A DNA stretch of 33,034 bases from Ruegeria sp. HKCCSA071 (GCF_017872555.1 NZ_JAEDOX010000021.1:1-33034), one strand, 5' to 3'; counted from the first letter of the stretch, positions 7,814 to 16,329 are shown. The notes: generated by a model from the letters alone, not told the origin. Translations and numbers: made by a program.

Positions 7814-9468
7814 AGCGGTTGTGAATGAATGTCGACAAGTGTTGGGCCGTCATGCTCAATCGCCTGTTTCAGCACACGCGTCAGATCCTCTGGGTCTTTA
7901 ACGGTCCAGGATTTGACGCCAAAGGCGGCCGCAACAGCGGCGTGGTCCGTCCGGTTGAAATCGACATTGTAATAGCGCTGACCAAATCCCGCATTCTGGC
8001 CAGCCTTGATCCATCCGAAGACCGAGTTCGAGAAAACGATCGAAGTGATTGGCATATTGTGCCGGACCATCGTTTCAAACTCGCCGCAGGTGAAGCCGAA
8101 CGAGCCATCGCCCATGACCGACAGGGTTTTAACCGATGGCCGCCCGACATGTGCCCCCATGGCCGCGCCCAGCGAATACCCCAGCGCCCCATGTGCCCGG
8201 TTGGTGATGAAATGGCGCCCCGGTTTCCGCCAGCGGTAATATGCGCTGAAATAGGGGCAGGGGGTGCCGGGGTCGGCGACGACAATCGCGTCGTTATCCA
8301 GAATGTCCATCAGGGACGCCATGACAGCCTCGGGCCGGATCGGCGTCTCGCGACTTGCGGCCAGCGGGGCGAACGCGGCCATCTTGGCCTCCCAGGCGGC
8401 GCGGGCTTTGGCCGCTCCGCCTTGGCTGGTCAGGTCCTGCCGGTTTTCCAGTGCCAGCACCAAAGCCTCCAGGGCCAGACGGGCATCGGCGCAGATCGCC
8501 ACTTCGGTCTGGTAATTAGCGCCGATCACCATCGGATCGCTGTCGATATGGATGATCGTGGTGCTGCGTCCGGGGCTTCGCCACCGTTCCGTTGTAACCG
8601 AACCGGCGCGGCAACCAATGAACAAAACGACATCGGCCTGATCCACGACGGCGCGGGTTGCCGGGATGCCCCCGTTCGACCCGACAACGCCCAGGGCAAG
8701 CGGGTCGGTCTCGGCAATGGACCCCTGACCCGACACGGTCGTGGCCACGGGCATGTCCAGCAAGCCTGCAACCCGGCGAAGCGCATCGGTCGCCCGGGAC
8801 AAGACCGGCCCGCCACCACAGACCGCAACCGCGGATTTGGCCCCTGCAAGAATGGCAGCCGCTGCTTCGATGGCGTCCGGGTCAGGCGCGGCCCGTTCGG
8901 CGGGATAACTGCGGTGCCTGTCATCCGCCCAGATTTCAGCCTCGTCAACCTGTGCCTTCTGCGTGTCAAACGGCAGTGCCAGATGCGTCGCACCAGGCCT
9001 GCCGGTCGTCATCGCCCTGAAGGCGGCCCGAACCATGGCCGGAAGCCTCGCTGCGTCGTCCAGGGATGTGTTCCATTTGGCCAGAGGCCGGAACAGCGCA
9101 GGCTGATCCAGTTCAGTCAACGGGTATTTGCCGCGGCTGGTCGTTGCCACATCCGACGTGATCGCGAGTATCGGAACAGAGCTTTCGTTGGCCTCGACCA
9201 CTCCGGGCAAGATATAGGTTGCACCACCGCCGGACGGGCCCTCGCACACACCGGGCTTGCCGGTGACGCGGGCATAGCCATCCGCCATATAGGCCGCGTG
9301 CCGTTCATCCCGTGTCAGAATGTGTTGAATGCCGTGATCCATCCGGGCAAGGGCATCATAAAAGGGCAAAGTGGTATCGCCGCACAGGCCAAACACATGC
9401 GTCACACCATGCGCTTCCAGCATGCGCACCATGGCTTCGGCTCCGGTCAGAAAATTTGTCCCTGTCAT
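7774..9468 (-). CDS. ThDP-dependent enzyme, acetolactate-synthase-like
   Basis: The 564-residue protein has the three-domain layout of the family. The N-terminal pyrimidine-binding domain carries the catalytic glutamate (E55 in TRDERHAAYMADGYAR). A central domain follows, then a C-terminal domain with the ThDP/Mg2+ motif GDGS (453-456) and N481 some 25 residues later. Enzymes of this kind decarboxylate a 2-oxo acid and join or release the C2/C3 unit (acetolactate synthase, glyoxylate carboligase, oxalyl-CoA decarboxylase and others). There is no small regulatory subunit beside it, so a biosynthetic ilvB role is unlikely. It diverges from a GntR regulator and racemase-like gene and probably forms a catabolic regulon with them. 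Substrate not identifiable from sequence. Confidence 0.85.
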   Translation of the reverse strand: MTGTNFLTGAEAMVRMLEAHGVTHVFGLCGDTTLPFYDALARMDHGIQHILTRDERHAAYMADGYARVTGKPGVCEGPSGGGATYILPGVVEANESSVPILAITSDVATTSRGKYPLTELDQPALFRPLAKWNTSLDDAARLPAMVRAAFRAMTTGRPGATHLALPFDTQKAQVDEAEIWADDRHRSYPAERAAPDPDAIEAAAAILAGAKSAVAVCGGGPVLSRATDALRRVAGLLDMPVATTVSGQGSIAETDPLALGVVGSNGGIPATRAVVDQADVVLFIGCRAGSVTTERWRSPGRSTTIIHIDSDPMVIGANYQTEVAICADARLALEALVLALENRQDLTSQGGAAKARAAWEAKMAAFAPLAASRETPIRPEAVMASLMDILDNDAIVVADPGTPCPYFSAYYRWRKPGRHFITNRAHGALGYSLGAAMGAHVGRPSVKTLSVMGDGSFGFTCGEFETMVRHNMPITSIVFSNSVFGWIKAGQNAGFGQRYYNVDFNRTDHAAVAAAFGVKSWTVKDPEDLTRVLKQAIEHDGPTLVDIHSQPLHEAAAPVSEWVA

Positions 9469-9492
9469 GGTTGCGAGTCCCTTGTGTCAAAT

Positions 9493-9526
9493 CTGTACGC
9501 AGACCTGTATACAGCTTTGTATATTG
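9493..9526. promoter_or_regulatory. three tandem operator-like units in the ThDP-enzyme/GntR divergent promoter
   Basis: Three ten-base units start exactly 12 bp apart: CTGTACGCAG (9493), CTGTATACAG (9505, a perfect palindrome) and TTGTATATTG (9517). The central TGTATACA core resembles operators bound by FCD-type GntR regulators. The array lies 24 nt upstream of the ThDP-enzyme start and 53 nt upstream of the gntR start, ideal for repressing both. Confidence 0.6.
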
Positions 9527-9579
9527 ATTTCAAGCTCAGCGTGTGGCACCTGTGATTCAAACGAAGAAGGGCTGGGGTA

Positions 9580-10284
9580 ATGGCGGGTCCGCGCGTCGAT
9601 GATATCTATGATCAGGTCAAGGCGATGGCGGTTTCGTTTCGCCTGCGCCCCGGCGACCGCCTGAACGAAGTGGCGTTGTCCAGAGATCTGGGCGTCAGCC
9701 GCACCCCGCTGCGCGAGGCTTTGAACCGTCTGGTTGCCGAACGGCTTTTCGACTTCCGCCCCGGACAAGGCTTTTTCTGCCGCCCGCTGGATGCGCAAAG
9801 CGTGTTCGACCTGTTCGAACTGCGCCAGATCATTGAAACAGCGGCGGCGCGCGCGGCCTGTGCCAAGGCATCGGACGAAGACCTGCAGCTGTTGCGGGAT
9901 GAGCTTTACGCAACGGGCATCGACATCACCGGTCTGACTGTTGAAGAAGCCGTCAACCGGGATGAGGCGTTTCATCTGGGTATCGCGAAGCTGTCTGGAA
10001 ACATGGAACTGTTGCAAACCCTGACGCGGATCAATGACCGTATCCGCTATATCCGTTGGATCTCCATGAGCCTCGACCGCGTGCAACGCTCAAAGGACGA
10101 ACACAAACGCGTCATGCAGGCTTTGATGGACCGGCACGCGGATGAGGCCGCTCGGGTTCTGGGTGCACATATTTCCAAGCGCATGGATCAGGTGCAGGAT
10201 GCCGTGCGTCACGGGATTTCGAACATCTACATGGAAGGGTCGGACGATATCTCGACCCGTATCATCGAGGAGGTTGAGGGATGA
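9580..10284 (+). CDS. GntR-family regulator with FCD effector domain
   Basis: The 234-residue protein has a winged helix-turn-helix at about residues 8-68 (LNEVALSRDLGVSRTPLREALNRL) and an all-helical FCD domain. Its likely metal/ligand-binding residues are visible as D128, H132 (DEAFHLGI), H175 and H197. Such proteins usually repress a neighbouring catabolic operon and are released by an organic acid. It is divergent from the ThDP enzyme, overlaps the following racemase-family gene by 4 nt (ATGA), and has a three-unit palindromic array just upstream. It is therefore very likely an autoregulator of both transcripts. Start ATG 9580 is preceded by GGGG a few bases away. Confidence 0.92.
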   Translation: MAGPRVDDIYDQVKAMAVSFRLRPGDRLNEVALSRDLGVSRTPLREALNRLVAERLFDFRPGQGFFCRPLDAQSVFDLFELRQIIETAAARAACAKASDEDLQLLRDELYATGIDITGLTVEEAVNRDEAFHLGIAKLSGNMELLQTLTRINDRIRYIRWISMSLDRVQRSKDEHKRVMQALMDRHADEAARVLGAHISKRMDQVQDAVRHGISNIYMEGSDDISTRIIEEVEG

Positions 10285-10991
10285 TCGCGCAGGGCGGAAA
10301 ATCCATCTACGGCGCGTCTGTCGGCATTCTGATGCTGGATGCCCGCTTTCCCCGCATTCCCGGCGATATGGGCAACGCGCAGACCTGGCCCTTTCCGGTT
10401 CACTATCGCATTGTGCGTGATGCCTCGCCGGATCGGGTGGTCCGGCGCAAAGCCGAAGGCATGCTCGACATGTTCATCAACGCGGCGCAGGAGCTTGTCA
10501 AAGATGGTGTGGACGGGATTACCACCAATTGCGGGTTCCTGTCCCTGTTCCAAAATGAGCTGGCCCAGGCTGTGCCTGTTCCGGTGGCCACATCGTCCCT
10601 GATGCAGGTTGAAATGGTCAACCGCATCCTGCCGGCGGGAAAACGCGCCGGGGTTCTGACCATATCAGCCTCTACTCTGACCCAAGATCACTTGCTGGCC
10701 GCCAATGTTCCATTGGACACGCCTATCGGCACAACCGAAGGCGGGGCGGAGTTCACCCGCGCGATCCTTGGAAATGAGCTGGGCCTTGATATGGAAAAGG
10801 CCCGCAAGGACAATGTCGAAGCCGCAATGGCCCTGACATCGGAACACCCCGATCTTGGCGCGATCGTGCTGGAATGCACGAATATGTGCCCCTACGCATC
10901 CGATATTCAGCGCGCCACGGGGCTGCCCGTGTTTTCTATCGTATCTTTCGTGAAGTGGTTTCAGGCCGGTCTTGTGCCGCCCACCTACTAG
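10281..10991 (+). CDS. Asp/Glu/hydantoin racemase-superfamily enzyme
   Basis: The 236-residue protein has two alpha/beta halves, each with the catalytic cysteine expected for cofactor-independent racemases: C84 in DGITTNCGF and C199 in IVLECTNMCP. With both cysteines present, proton abstraction and donation on opposite faces (racemisation) is possible; relatives also include arylmalonate decarboxylase and maleate isomerase, which use one or both. It is co-transcribed with the GntR regulator (ATGA overlap) and divergent from the ThDP enzyme, so it probably processes the same compound. The precise substrate cannot be read from the sequence. Confidence 0.8.
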   Translation: MIAQGGKSIYGASVGILMLDARFPRIPGDMGNAQTWPFPVHYRIVRDASPDRVVRRKAEGMLDMFINAAQELVKDGVDGITTNCGFLSLFQNELAQAVPVPVATSSLMQVEMVNRILPAGKRAGVLTISASTLTQDHLLAANVPLDTPIGTTEGGAEFTRAILGNELGLDMEKARKDNVEAAMALTSEHPDLGAIVLECTNMCPYASDIQRATGLPVFSIVSFVKWFQAGLVPPTY

Positions 10992-10995
10992 ACAG

Positions 10996-11035
10996 GTGAC
11001 ACGGGCGCTCTGACTGACCCGCCCTAAGATGTCAC
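10996..11035. terminator. hairpin between convergent racemase-like gene and frcK
   Basis: GTGACA (10996-11001) pairs with TGTCAC (11030-11035), and inside them GGGCG pairs with CGCCC (11020-11024). The hairpin occupies the whole 40-nt gap between two convergent genes and overlaps the frcK stop. There is no T-run on either side, so it is at best a weak bidirectional terminator. Confidence 0.4.
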
Positions 11036-11667
11036 AGGTTCAGGTCGCCTTGTACCGAGTTTTGGATCACCCGCTCGGCATTCGGAATGTCGTTTGAAAG
11101 CGCCCGCTCTCTTGCGGCCTGTTTGTCCAGCCCAAACCCAACCCAACGGTCGGTGAGCCGGCTTTTCAGTGTCGCCAGATCGACGCCCAGAAACACTTTG
11201 AGCGCCCATAGGGCGTGAAGGCCCGACCAGCCCGCTTCATCCAGCAAAAGGTAATTGCCTTCAACCAGAACGACCCGCTGGTCAGGCAAGATCATTGATC
11301 GGGCAGCGATCGCCAGATCAAGCTTTCGGTCGAAGCCCGGAATTGCAACTTCATCTTCGGCACGCAAACGCACAAGCAAGGCATGAAACCCGACAAGATC
11401 GAAGGTTTCCGGCGCGCCCTTGCGGGGGAAAAGCCCACGTTCTTTCAGGATCGCGTTGTCAAAGTGAAAACCGTCCATTGGCACAAGCCCGGCTGACACG
11501 CCGCGCCGGTTCAGCTTGGCCGTGGCAAGGCTGGCAACGGTGCTTTTCCCGGATCCGGGTGGCCCGGCAATCGCGACAAGTTGCCGGTGTCGGGCCGCCG
11601 GCAGCGCCTCAACGGCGTCGACGATACGGTCGGCCAAAACGTCAGGGGCTGTACCGCCACCGGTCAT
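11032..11667 (-). CDS. frcK: P-loop sugar/nucleoside kinase of the fructose ABC operon (FrcK-like)
   Basis: The 211-residue protein has a Walker A motif at residues 35-43 (GPPGSGKST), followed by MDGFHFDN and RKGAPETFDL, the substrate-side motifs of the uridine kinase/phosphoribulokinase-like fold, and VVLVEGNYLLLD as the Walker B region. In the known alphaproteobacterial operon frcBCAK a kinase of this type is the last gene and is thought to phosphorylate the imported sugar. The same order is seen here. It overlaps frcA by 4 nt (ATGA). The family assignment is firm; the exact substrate is inferred from the operon. Confidence 0.85.
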   Translation of the reverse strand: MTGGGTAPDVLADRIVDAVEALPAARHRQLVAIAGPPGSGKSTVASLATAKLNRRGVSAGLVPMDGFHFDNAILKERGLFPRKGAPETFDLVGFHALLVRLRAEDEVAIPGFDRKLDLAIAARSMILPDQRVVLVEGNYLLLDEAGWSGLHALWALKVFLGVDLATLKSRLTDRWVGFGLDKQAARERALSNDIPNAERVIQNSVQGDLNL

Positions 11668-12440
11668 GCGGCCTGATCCTCGGGCGGAGCTTCCTTGGCC
11701 CCGGTCATGAATGCCACGGCGTCGGACATCGAATAGTCCTTGGGGTCAATCACACACAGGCGTTTTCCCAACCTGTGCACGTGAATTCGGTCTGCGACTT
11801 CGAAAACATGAGGCATGTTGTGGCTGATCAGGATGATCGGAATGCCACGCGATTTCACATCCTGGATCAGTTCAAGGACCCTGCGGCTTTCCTTCACGCC
11901 CAGTGCCGCCGTCGGTTCGTCCAGAATGATGACCTTGGACCCGAACGCCGCCGCGCGTGCCACGGCGACCCCCTGACGTTGTCCACCCGACAGGGTTTCG
12001 ACCGCCTGATTGATATTCTGGATCGTCATCAGACCCAGTTCGCTCAGCTTTTCGCGGGCGAACTTTTCCATCGCCGGACGGTCCAGCATTCGAAGCCATG
12101 ATCCCAATGGCCCCTTTCGCCGAATTTCCCGCCCCATGAACATGTTGTCCGCAATCGACAGGGCAGGGGACATGGCAAGCGTCTGGTACACGGTTTCAAT
12201 ACCGGCTTCACGCGCGTCGATCGGGGAATGGAAATTCACCTTCTGACCTTCCAGCCAGACCTCGCCTTCGTCCGGCGCCACCGCGCCCGACACTGCTTTG
12301 ATCAGCGTCGATTTGCCCGCGCCATTGTCGCCGATCACGGCCAGAATCTCACCCGGCATCAGGTCAAAATCGCAGTGATCCAGCGCAGTCACCTTGCCAT
12401 AGCGTTTCACAAGGTTCCGTCCTTTGAGAATGGGTTCCAT
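11664..12440 (-). CDS. frcA: sugar ABC transporter ATP-binding protein (FrcA-like)
   Basis: The 258-residue protein is a single ABC ATPase: Walker A GDNGAGKST (37-45), signature LSGGQRQG, Walker B VIILDEPTAAL and the switch His in LISHNMPHV. A single nucleotide-binding domain is the length found in fructose-type (Frc) systems, whereas ribose/xylose systems usually have two fused domains. It powers FrcC at the inner membrane, probably as a homodimer. The ATG at 12440 overlaps the frcC stop by one base (TGATG). An open frame running up to 12518 lies inside frcC and is not used. Confidence 0.93.
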   Translation of the reverse strand: MEPILKGRNLVKRYGKVTALDHCDFDLMPGEILAVIGDNGAGKSTLIKAVSGAVAPDEGEVWLEGQKVNFHSPIDAREAGIETVYQTLAMSPALSIADNMFMGREIRRKGPLGSWLRMLDRPAMEKFAREKLSELGLMTIQNINQAVETLSGGQRQGVAVARAAAFGSKVIILDEPTAALGVKESRRVLELIQDVKSRGIPIILISHNMPHVFEVADRIHVHRLGKRLCVIDPKDYSMSDAVAFMTGAKEAPPEDQAA

Positions 12441-13513
12441 CAGGCTGCCACCTTTCTGATCCACTGGTCGACCGCGACCGCTGCGATGATAAGGATGCCG
12501 ATCAGCAGGAACGTCCATTGCGCATCCGCACCCAGCAACCGCAGCCCAAGCGTAAAGACGCCCACGATCAGGGCACCGAACAGGGACCCCAGAATAGACC
12601 CGCGGCCGCCAAACAGAGATATCCCCCCGATCACGACCGCCGTGATACTTTCGATATTGGCCAGCTGGCCCGAGGTTGGCGAAACCGACCCGATCCGGCC
12701 AATCAGGGCCCAGCCCGCGAAGGCGCAGATCAGTCCGGACAGCATGTACACGGATATCAGCGTGCGGTGTACGTTGACACCGGACAGCTCTGCCGCTTCG
12801 GGGTCATCCCCGACGGCATAAACATGCCTGCCCCAGGCCGTGTGCCGCAACGCGTATGCAAGGACGAGGATCAGCGCCAGCATGAAGACCACCCCGACGG
12901 TAAACACCGCCCCGCCCACGTTAAACTTGGCACCAAACAGTTGCAGGATGGCGGCGTGTTCCTCGATCTCCTGCGACCGGATCGTTTCGTTTTGTGAATA
13001 AAGAAAATTCGCCGCAAGAACGATCTGCCACATTCCAAGGGTGACGATGAAAGGTGGCAGTTTGATGCGACTGACCAGAAACCCGTTCAGGGCCCCAATT
13101 GCCGAGCCAACAGCAAGGCCGCACACAATCGCAACCGAAGGTGGCATTCCATAGCGGAAAGTGAATTGCCCCATCACAACCGACGACATCACCATGATGG
13201 CCCCAACACTCAGGTCGATGCCTGCGGTCAGGATCACAAGGCTCTGCGCCGCGGCAACGATCCCGACGATCTGAACCTGTTGCAAGATCAATGTCAGCGC
13301 AAAGGGCGAAAAGAACTTGGGGCCCAGCAAGACACCAAAGATGACGATGGCAGCGACAAGGACAATCAGCGGGACCAGCGACGGGTTCACATGCAGAAAA
13401 TGCTGAACCGTTCCGACAAATCCGCGTTGATGATCGTCAAACTCGGCGACTTGCTCCGGGCTGCCCTTTGCGGCGGTTTCGAAATCGTCAGCTTGTCGTG
13501 AAGAATCGGACAT
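12440..13513 (-). CDS. frcC: sugar ABC transporter permease (FrcC-like, RbsC family)
   Basis: The 357-residue protein has a hydrophilic N-terminal tail of about 45 residues and then some nine or ten membrane spans of the carbohydrate-uptake-2 permease family. Typical segments include VILTAGIDLSVGAIMVMSS and GGISLFGGRGSILGSLFGAL. It forms the channel for FrcB-delivered sugar. The ATG at 13513 follows GGGGGAAG. It is separated from frcB by about 107 nt containing a strong hairpin and is followed without a gap by frcA. Confidence 0.93.
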   Translation of the reverse strand: MSDSSRQADDFETAAKGSPEQVAEFDDHQRGFVGTVQHFLHVNPSLVPLIVLVAAIVIFGVLLGPKFFSPFALTLILQQVQIVGIVAAAQSLVILTAGIDLSVGAIMVMSSVVMGQFTFRYGMPPSVAIVCGLAVGSAIGALNGFLVSRIKLPPFIVTLGMWQIVLAANFLYSQNETIRSQEIEEHAAILQLFGAKFNVGGAVFTVGVVFMLALILVLAYALRHTAWGRHVYAVGDDPEAAELSGVNVHRTLISVYMLSGLICAFAGWALIGRIGSVSPTSGQLANIESITAVVIGGISLFGGRGSILGSLFGALIVGVFTLGLRLLGADAQWTFLLIGILIIAAVAVDQWIRKVAA

Positions 13514-13586
13514 GGAACTTCCCCCAAAGCGTCAGGTGCGTGACGACTTTAGCAAGGTTTCAGGCGTATGGGTGGTTTTGATAAGT

Positions 13587-13609
13587 GGAAGGCCGCGTGG
13601 CGGCCTTCC
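13587..13609 (-). promoter_or_regulatory. intercistronic hairpin between frcB and frcC
   Basis: GGAAGGCCGC (13587-13596) and GCGGCCTTCC (13600-13609) form a perfect 10-bp stem with a three-base loop, right after the frcB stop. No T-run follows on the transcribed strand. It could stop part of the transcripts or protect the frcB message, giving excess binding protein over membrane components. The structure is seen directly; the role is inferred. Confidence 0.65.
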
Positions 13610-13620
13610 GTACGTTCAGC

Positions 13621-14640
13621 TTAACCCCAGCAGAGGTCCATGCCTTCCTGAACCGAGATGGACTCGACGCCGTCGGCGGCCTTATCGGTCACAAGCGCCA
13701 CACCGGTGTCAAAAAAGTCCTTACCGGGGGTATTTTCAGGCTTCACACCTTCGTCCGCCCATTTCTTGACGGCCTCAACGCCCAGCGATGCCATCAGCAG
13801 CGGGTATTGCTGGGATGTTGCGCCGATGACCCCGTCCGCCACGTTCTGCACGCCGGGGCAGCCGCCATCGACGGAAACGATCAGCACGTCATTTTCGCGC
13901 CCGATAGCCTTGAGCGCCTCATAAGCACCCGCTGCCGCCGGTTCGTTGATGGTGTGCACCACGTTGATCGTCGGGTCTTTGGCCAGCAGGTTCTCCATCG
14001 CGCGGCGGCCGCCTTCTTCGTTGCCAGCGGTGACATCGCTGCCAACAAGGCGCGGGTCGTCTTCATCGCCAATCACGTTCGGATCGGCCAGATCAACACC
14101 AAACCCCTGCAAAAACCCCTGATTGCGAAGCACATCCACAGTGGGCTGGCTGACCGCAAGGTCCAACGTGGCGATTTTGGCGTCATTCGCCGCATCACCC
14201 AACGTGGCCTTTGCCCATTGTCCGATCAGAAGTCCCGCAAGGAAATTGTCCGTGGCAAAGGTTGCGTCGGCCGAGTCGATAGGCTCAAGCGGGGTGTCCA
14301 GCGCAATCACGAGCAGCCCGGCATCGCGGGCCTGCTGCACCGCCGGAACGATAGACGACGTATCTGACGCGGTCAGCAGGATACCCTTGGCGCCATCCAG
14401 AATGCAGGTTTCGATGGCCTGAACCTGAGTTTCGTGGTCGCCGTCGACTTTGCCGGCAAAGGCCTTCAGCGTCATGCCAAGCTCTTCGGCTTTGGCGGTC
14501 GCACCCTCTCTCATTTTGACAAAGAAAGGGTTGGTATCCGTCTTGGTGATCAGGCAAACGGTTTCACCTTCGGCCATTGCACTGCTTGCCATGGCCGTAA
14601 CCGCCAGCGCCGTGGCGCCTGCAAGTTTCGCAAGTTTCAT
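13621..14640 (-). CDS. frcB: sugar ABC transporter periplasmic binding protein (FrcB-like)
   Basis: The 339-residue precursor has a signal peptide at residues 1-23 ([20 protein letters not shown] then AMA|E). It is followed by the two-lobed sugar-binding fold of the RbsB/FrcB type ([71 protein letters not shown]). It scoops fructose, ribose or mannose-like sugars in the periplasm and delivers them to FrcC. The ATG at 14640 is preferred over a frame running to 14664, because GGAGG lies 8 nt upstream and the signal peptide begins there. It is the first gene of the operon and diverges from the ROK regulator. Confidence 0.92.
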   Translation of the reverse strand: MKLAKLAGATALAVTAMASSAMAEGETVCLITKTDTNPFFVKMREGATAKAEELGMTLKAFAGKVDGDHETQVQAIETCILDGAKGILLTASDTSSIVPAVQQARDAGLLVIALDTPLEPIDSADATFATDNFLAGLLIGQWAKATLGDAANDAKIATLDLAVSQPTVDVLRNQGFLQGFGVDLADPNVIGDEDDPRLVGSDVTAGNEEGGRRAMENLLAKDPTINVVHTINEPAAAGAYEALKAIGRENDVLIVSVDGGCPGVQNVADGVIGATSQQYPLLMASLGVEAVKKWADEGVKPENTPGKDFFDTGVALVTDKAADGVESISVQEGMDLCWG

Positions 14641-14685
14641 CGGTAGTCCTCCCAGTTTTCCCAATGCCCGTCAGGGCATACGTCT

Positions 14686-14709
14686 GATCGGGCGAAATGC
14701 GGCCCGATC
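14686..14709 (-). promoter_or_regulatory. inverted repeat in the frcB leader
   Basis: GATCGGGC (14686-14693) is repeated in inverse as GCCCGATC (14702-14709) with eight bases between. It lies 46-69 nt upstream of the frcB start, so it could be a 5' mRNA hairpin or a protein-binding site. Confidence 0.4.
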
Positions 14710-14746
14710 GAACGTGAAAACCATCACAAGATTCGAATTTTGAGTC

Positions 14747-14771
14747 AATAAATAAATCACTCTTATTTATT
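14747..14771. promoter_or_regulatory. palindromic operator candidate for the ROK regulator
   Basis: AATAAATAA (14747-14755) and TTATTTATT (14763-14771) form a perfect 9-bp inverted repeat with a 7-nt centre, in the only AT-rich stretch between frcB and the ROK gene. Known ROK repressors (Mlc, NagC) bind similar AT-rich TTATTT/AAATAA half sites, so this is the likely control site for both divergent transcripts. Confidence 0.65.
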
Positions 14772-14814
14772 ATTGACAGAAAGGAAGGGTTTCAACATTG
14801 TCGTCACGAAGGGG

Positions 14815-16020
14815 ATGGCCGTGTCTGCAAACAACTCTTTGGACAATACCGCTGGCGTACGCGAGCCAGACATGCGCGGCACCAATCAAAGCGGAATGCG
14901 GGCCCGAAATGAACGGCTTGTCCTGTCACTGGTCCGGCGCCATCAGGCCCTCGCAAAATCTGAAATCGCGCGCATGACCGGGCTGTCGGCACAGACGGTT
15001 TCGGTCATCATGCGCCAGCTGGAAACCGATGGGCTGCTTCTGCGGGGTGAACCGATCCGGGGAAAAGTCGGGCAGCCCTCGGTTCCCATGCGCCTGAATC
15101 CGGATGGCGCGTATTTCTTCGGGCTCAAAGTCGGGCGGCGCAGTACCGAGCTGGTGCTGACGGATTTCCTTGGCAATGTCAGGCAACGCGAACGGCGGAC
15201 TTATGATTTTCCGACGCCCGAGGCGACACTGAGCTTTTCCAAGGAAAGCCTCGACAAAGTGATGACGTCGCTGTCGCCCGAAGCGCGCGGCAGGATCGCG
15301 GGTCTTGGGATTGCGATGCCGTTCTACCTTTGGGACTGGGCACAGACATTGCAGGTTCCGCAGGAGAAAATGGATCCGTGGCGTGACGCGGACTTGAAAG
15401 GCGCGCTGGCCGCAAGCTATGACTTGCCGGTGTTCTTGCAGAACGACGCAACGGCCGCCTGCGGCGCCGAGCTGGTCTTTAGCCCGGCGGAAGGCCCACG
15501 AGATTTCCTGTATTTTTATGTGGGCTTCTTCATTGGGGGCGGGGTGGTTCTGAACGGCTCGATCTTTTCGGGGCGGGGAAACGCCGGTGCGCTTGGCCCA
15601 TTGCCCGTGCCGGACGACGCAGGCGGAGTGAAACCGTTGATAGATGTCGCCAGTCTTTATGTACTGGAGCGCGCGACAGGTGAGAATGCCGCAACAGCCG
15701 GTTCAATTTGGGAAACGACACAGCATTGGGACGTACCGGAAACCCACCTTGAGAACTGGCTGAAACAAGCGGCGCACGGGATCGCCCATGCCACAGTCTC
15801 ATCTTGCAGCCTGATCGACTTCGAATGTGTCAAGATTGATGGCTGGATGCCCGCAGGCATCAAGGCGCGGCTGGTGGAACTGGTTGAGGTCGAACTATCC
15901 GACCTGAACCTGACCGGGCTGGAACGGCCTTTGGTGCTGGCGGGGACGGCAGGCCCCGATGCCCGCTCATTGGGGGCGGCCAGTTTGCCATTGTCGGAAA
16001 GATACCTGCTCGAAGGGTAG
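14815..16020 (+). CDS. ROK-family transcriptional regulator of the frc operon
   Basis: The roughly 401-residue protein has an N-terminal helix-turn-helix (LVLSLVRRHQALAKSEIARM then TGLSAQTVSVIMRQLETDG) and a C-terminal ROK sugar-kinase-like domain containing VFLQNDATAACGAELVF. The ROK ATP-binding motif DxGxT is replaced by GLKVGRRSTE. The zinc-binding CxCGxxGCxE cluster after the GALGPLPV segment is absent. So it should be a pure sugar-sensing regulator with no kinase activity and an atypical hinge. It diverges from frcB across a perfect palindrome. The start is uncertain: ATG 14815 is given, but GTG 14821, with GGGG 6 nt upstream, is equally good. A TTG at 14773 lies beside the palindrome and is unlikely. 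Confidence 0.88.
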   Translation: MAVSANNSLDNTAGVREPDMRGTNQSGMRARNERLVLSLVRRHQALAKSEIARMTGLSAQTVSVIMRQLETDGLLLRGEPIRGKVGQPSVPMRLNPDGAYFFGLKVGRRSTELVLTDFLGNVRQRERRTYDFPTPEATLSFSKESLDKVMTSLSPEARGRIAGLGIAMPFYLWDWAQTLQVPQEKMDPWRDADLKGALAASYDLPVFLQNDATAACGAELVFSPAEGPRDFLYFYVGFFIGGGVVLNGSIFSGRGNAGALGPLPVPDDAGGVKPLIDVASLYVLERATGENAATAGSIWETTQHWDVPETHLENWLKQAAHGIAHATVSSCSLIDFECVKIDGWMPAGIKARLVELVEVELSDLNLTGLERPLVLAGTAGPDARSLGAASLPLSERYLLEG

Positions 16021-16151
16021 GTTCATCCCTGAAAACCCCGACCTTTATCCAAAGCGGATCCGCCGGAAAAAGGGCATTGCCCGCTAAACTTTTTGACAGC
16101 CAGCGCAATTGATCGTTGACGGATGCCGAAGAAGTCTGGCAAGCCGCTCGG

Positions 16152-16329
16152 CATGTCCGGTTCCGGGGCGTGCTCTGGAATCAATAGGGAATGCGGTGCG
16201 GGCTTTGGCCCAACTCCGCAACTGCACCCGCAACTGTAAGCGGCGAGCAGGGCTGAAGTGCCACTGGAGTTAATCCGGGAAGGCCAGCCCAACGCTTTGA
16301 CCCGCAAGTCAGGATACCTGCCGGACATG
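16152..16329 (+). promoter_or_regulatory. cobalamin (adenosylcobalamin) riboswitch
   Basis: The closing P1 helix is perfect: CATGTCCGG (16152-16160) pairs with CCGGACATG (16321-16329). Inside are the class hallmarks: GGGAATGCGGTGCGG, CCCGCAACTGTAAGCGG, the B12 box GCCACTGG followed by GGGAAGGC, and AGTCAGGATACCTGCC. It sits in the forward orientation 142 nt upstream of the first gene of the ECF metal importer and should switch it off when cobalamin is plentiful. The 131 nt between the ROK stop and the riboswitch show no gene; they presumably hold the promoter (a TTGACA occurs at 16093). Confidence 0.95.

Noticed and set aside
7774..9468. Biosynthetic acetolactate synthase ilvB
   Set aside because: There is no ilvN small subunit or ilvC neighbour, and the gene is paired with a GntR regulator and a racemase-family gene.
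7825..9555. 576-codon ORF on the + strand
   Set aside because: It lies antisense to the ThDP enzyme, which has all catalytic motifs; long shadow frames are common in GC-rich DNA, and its product is Arg/Gly/His-rich with no domain.
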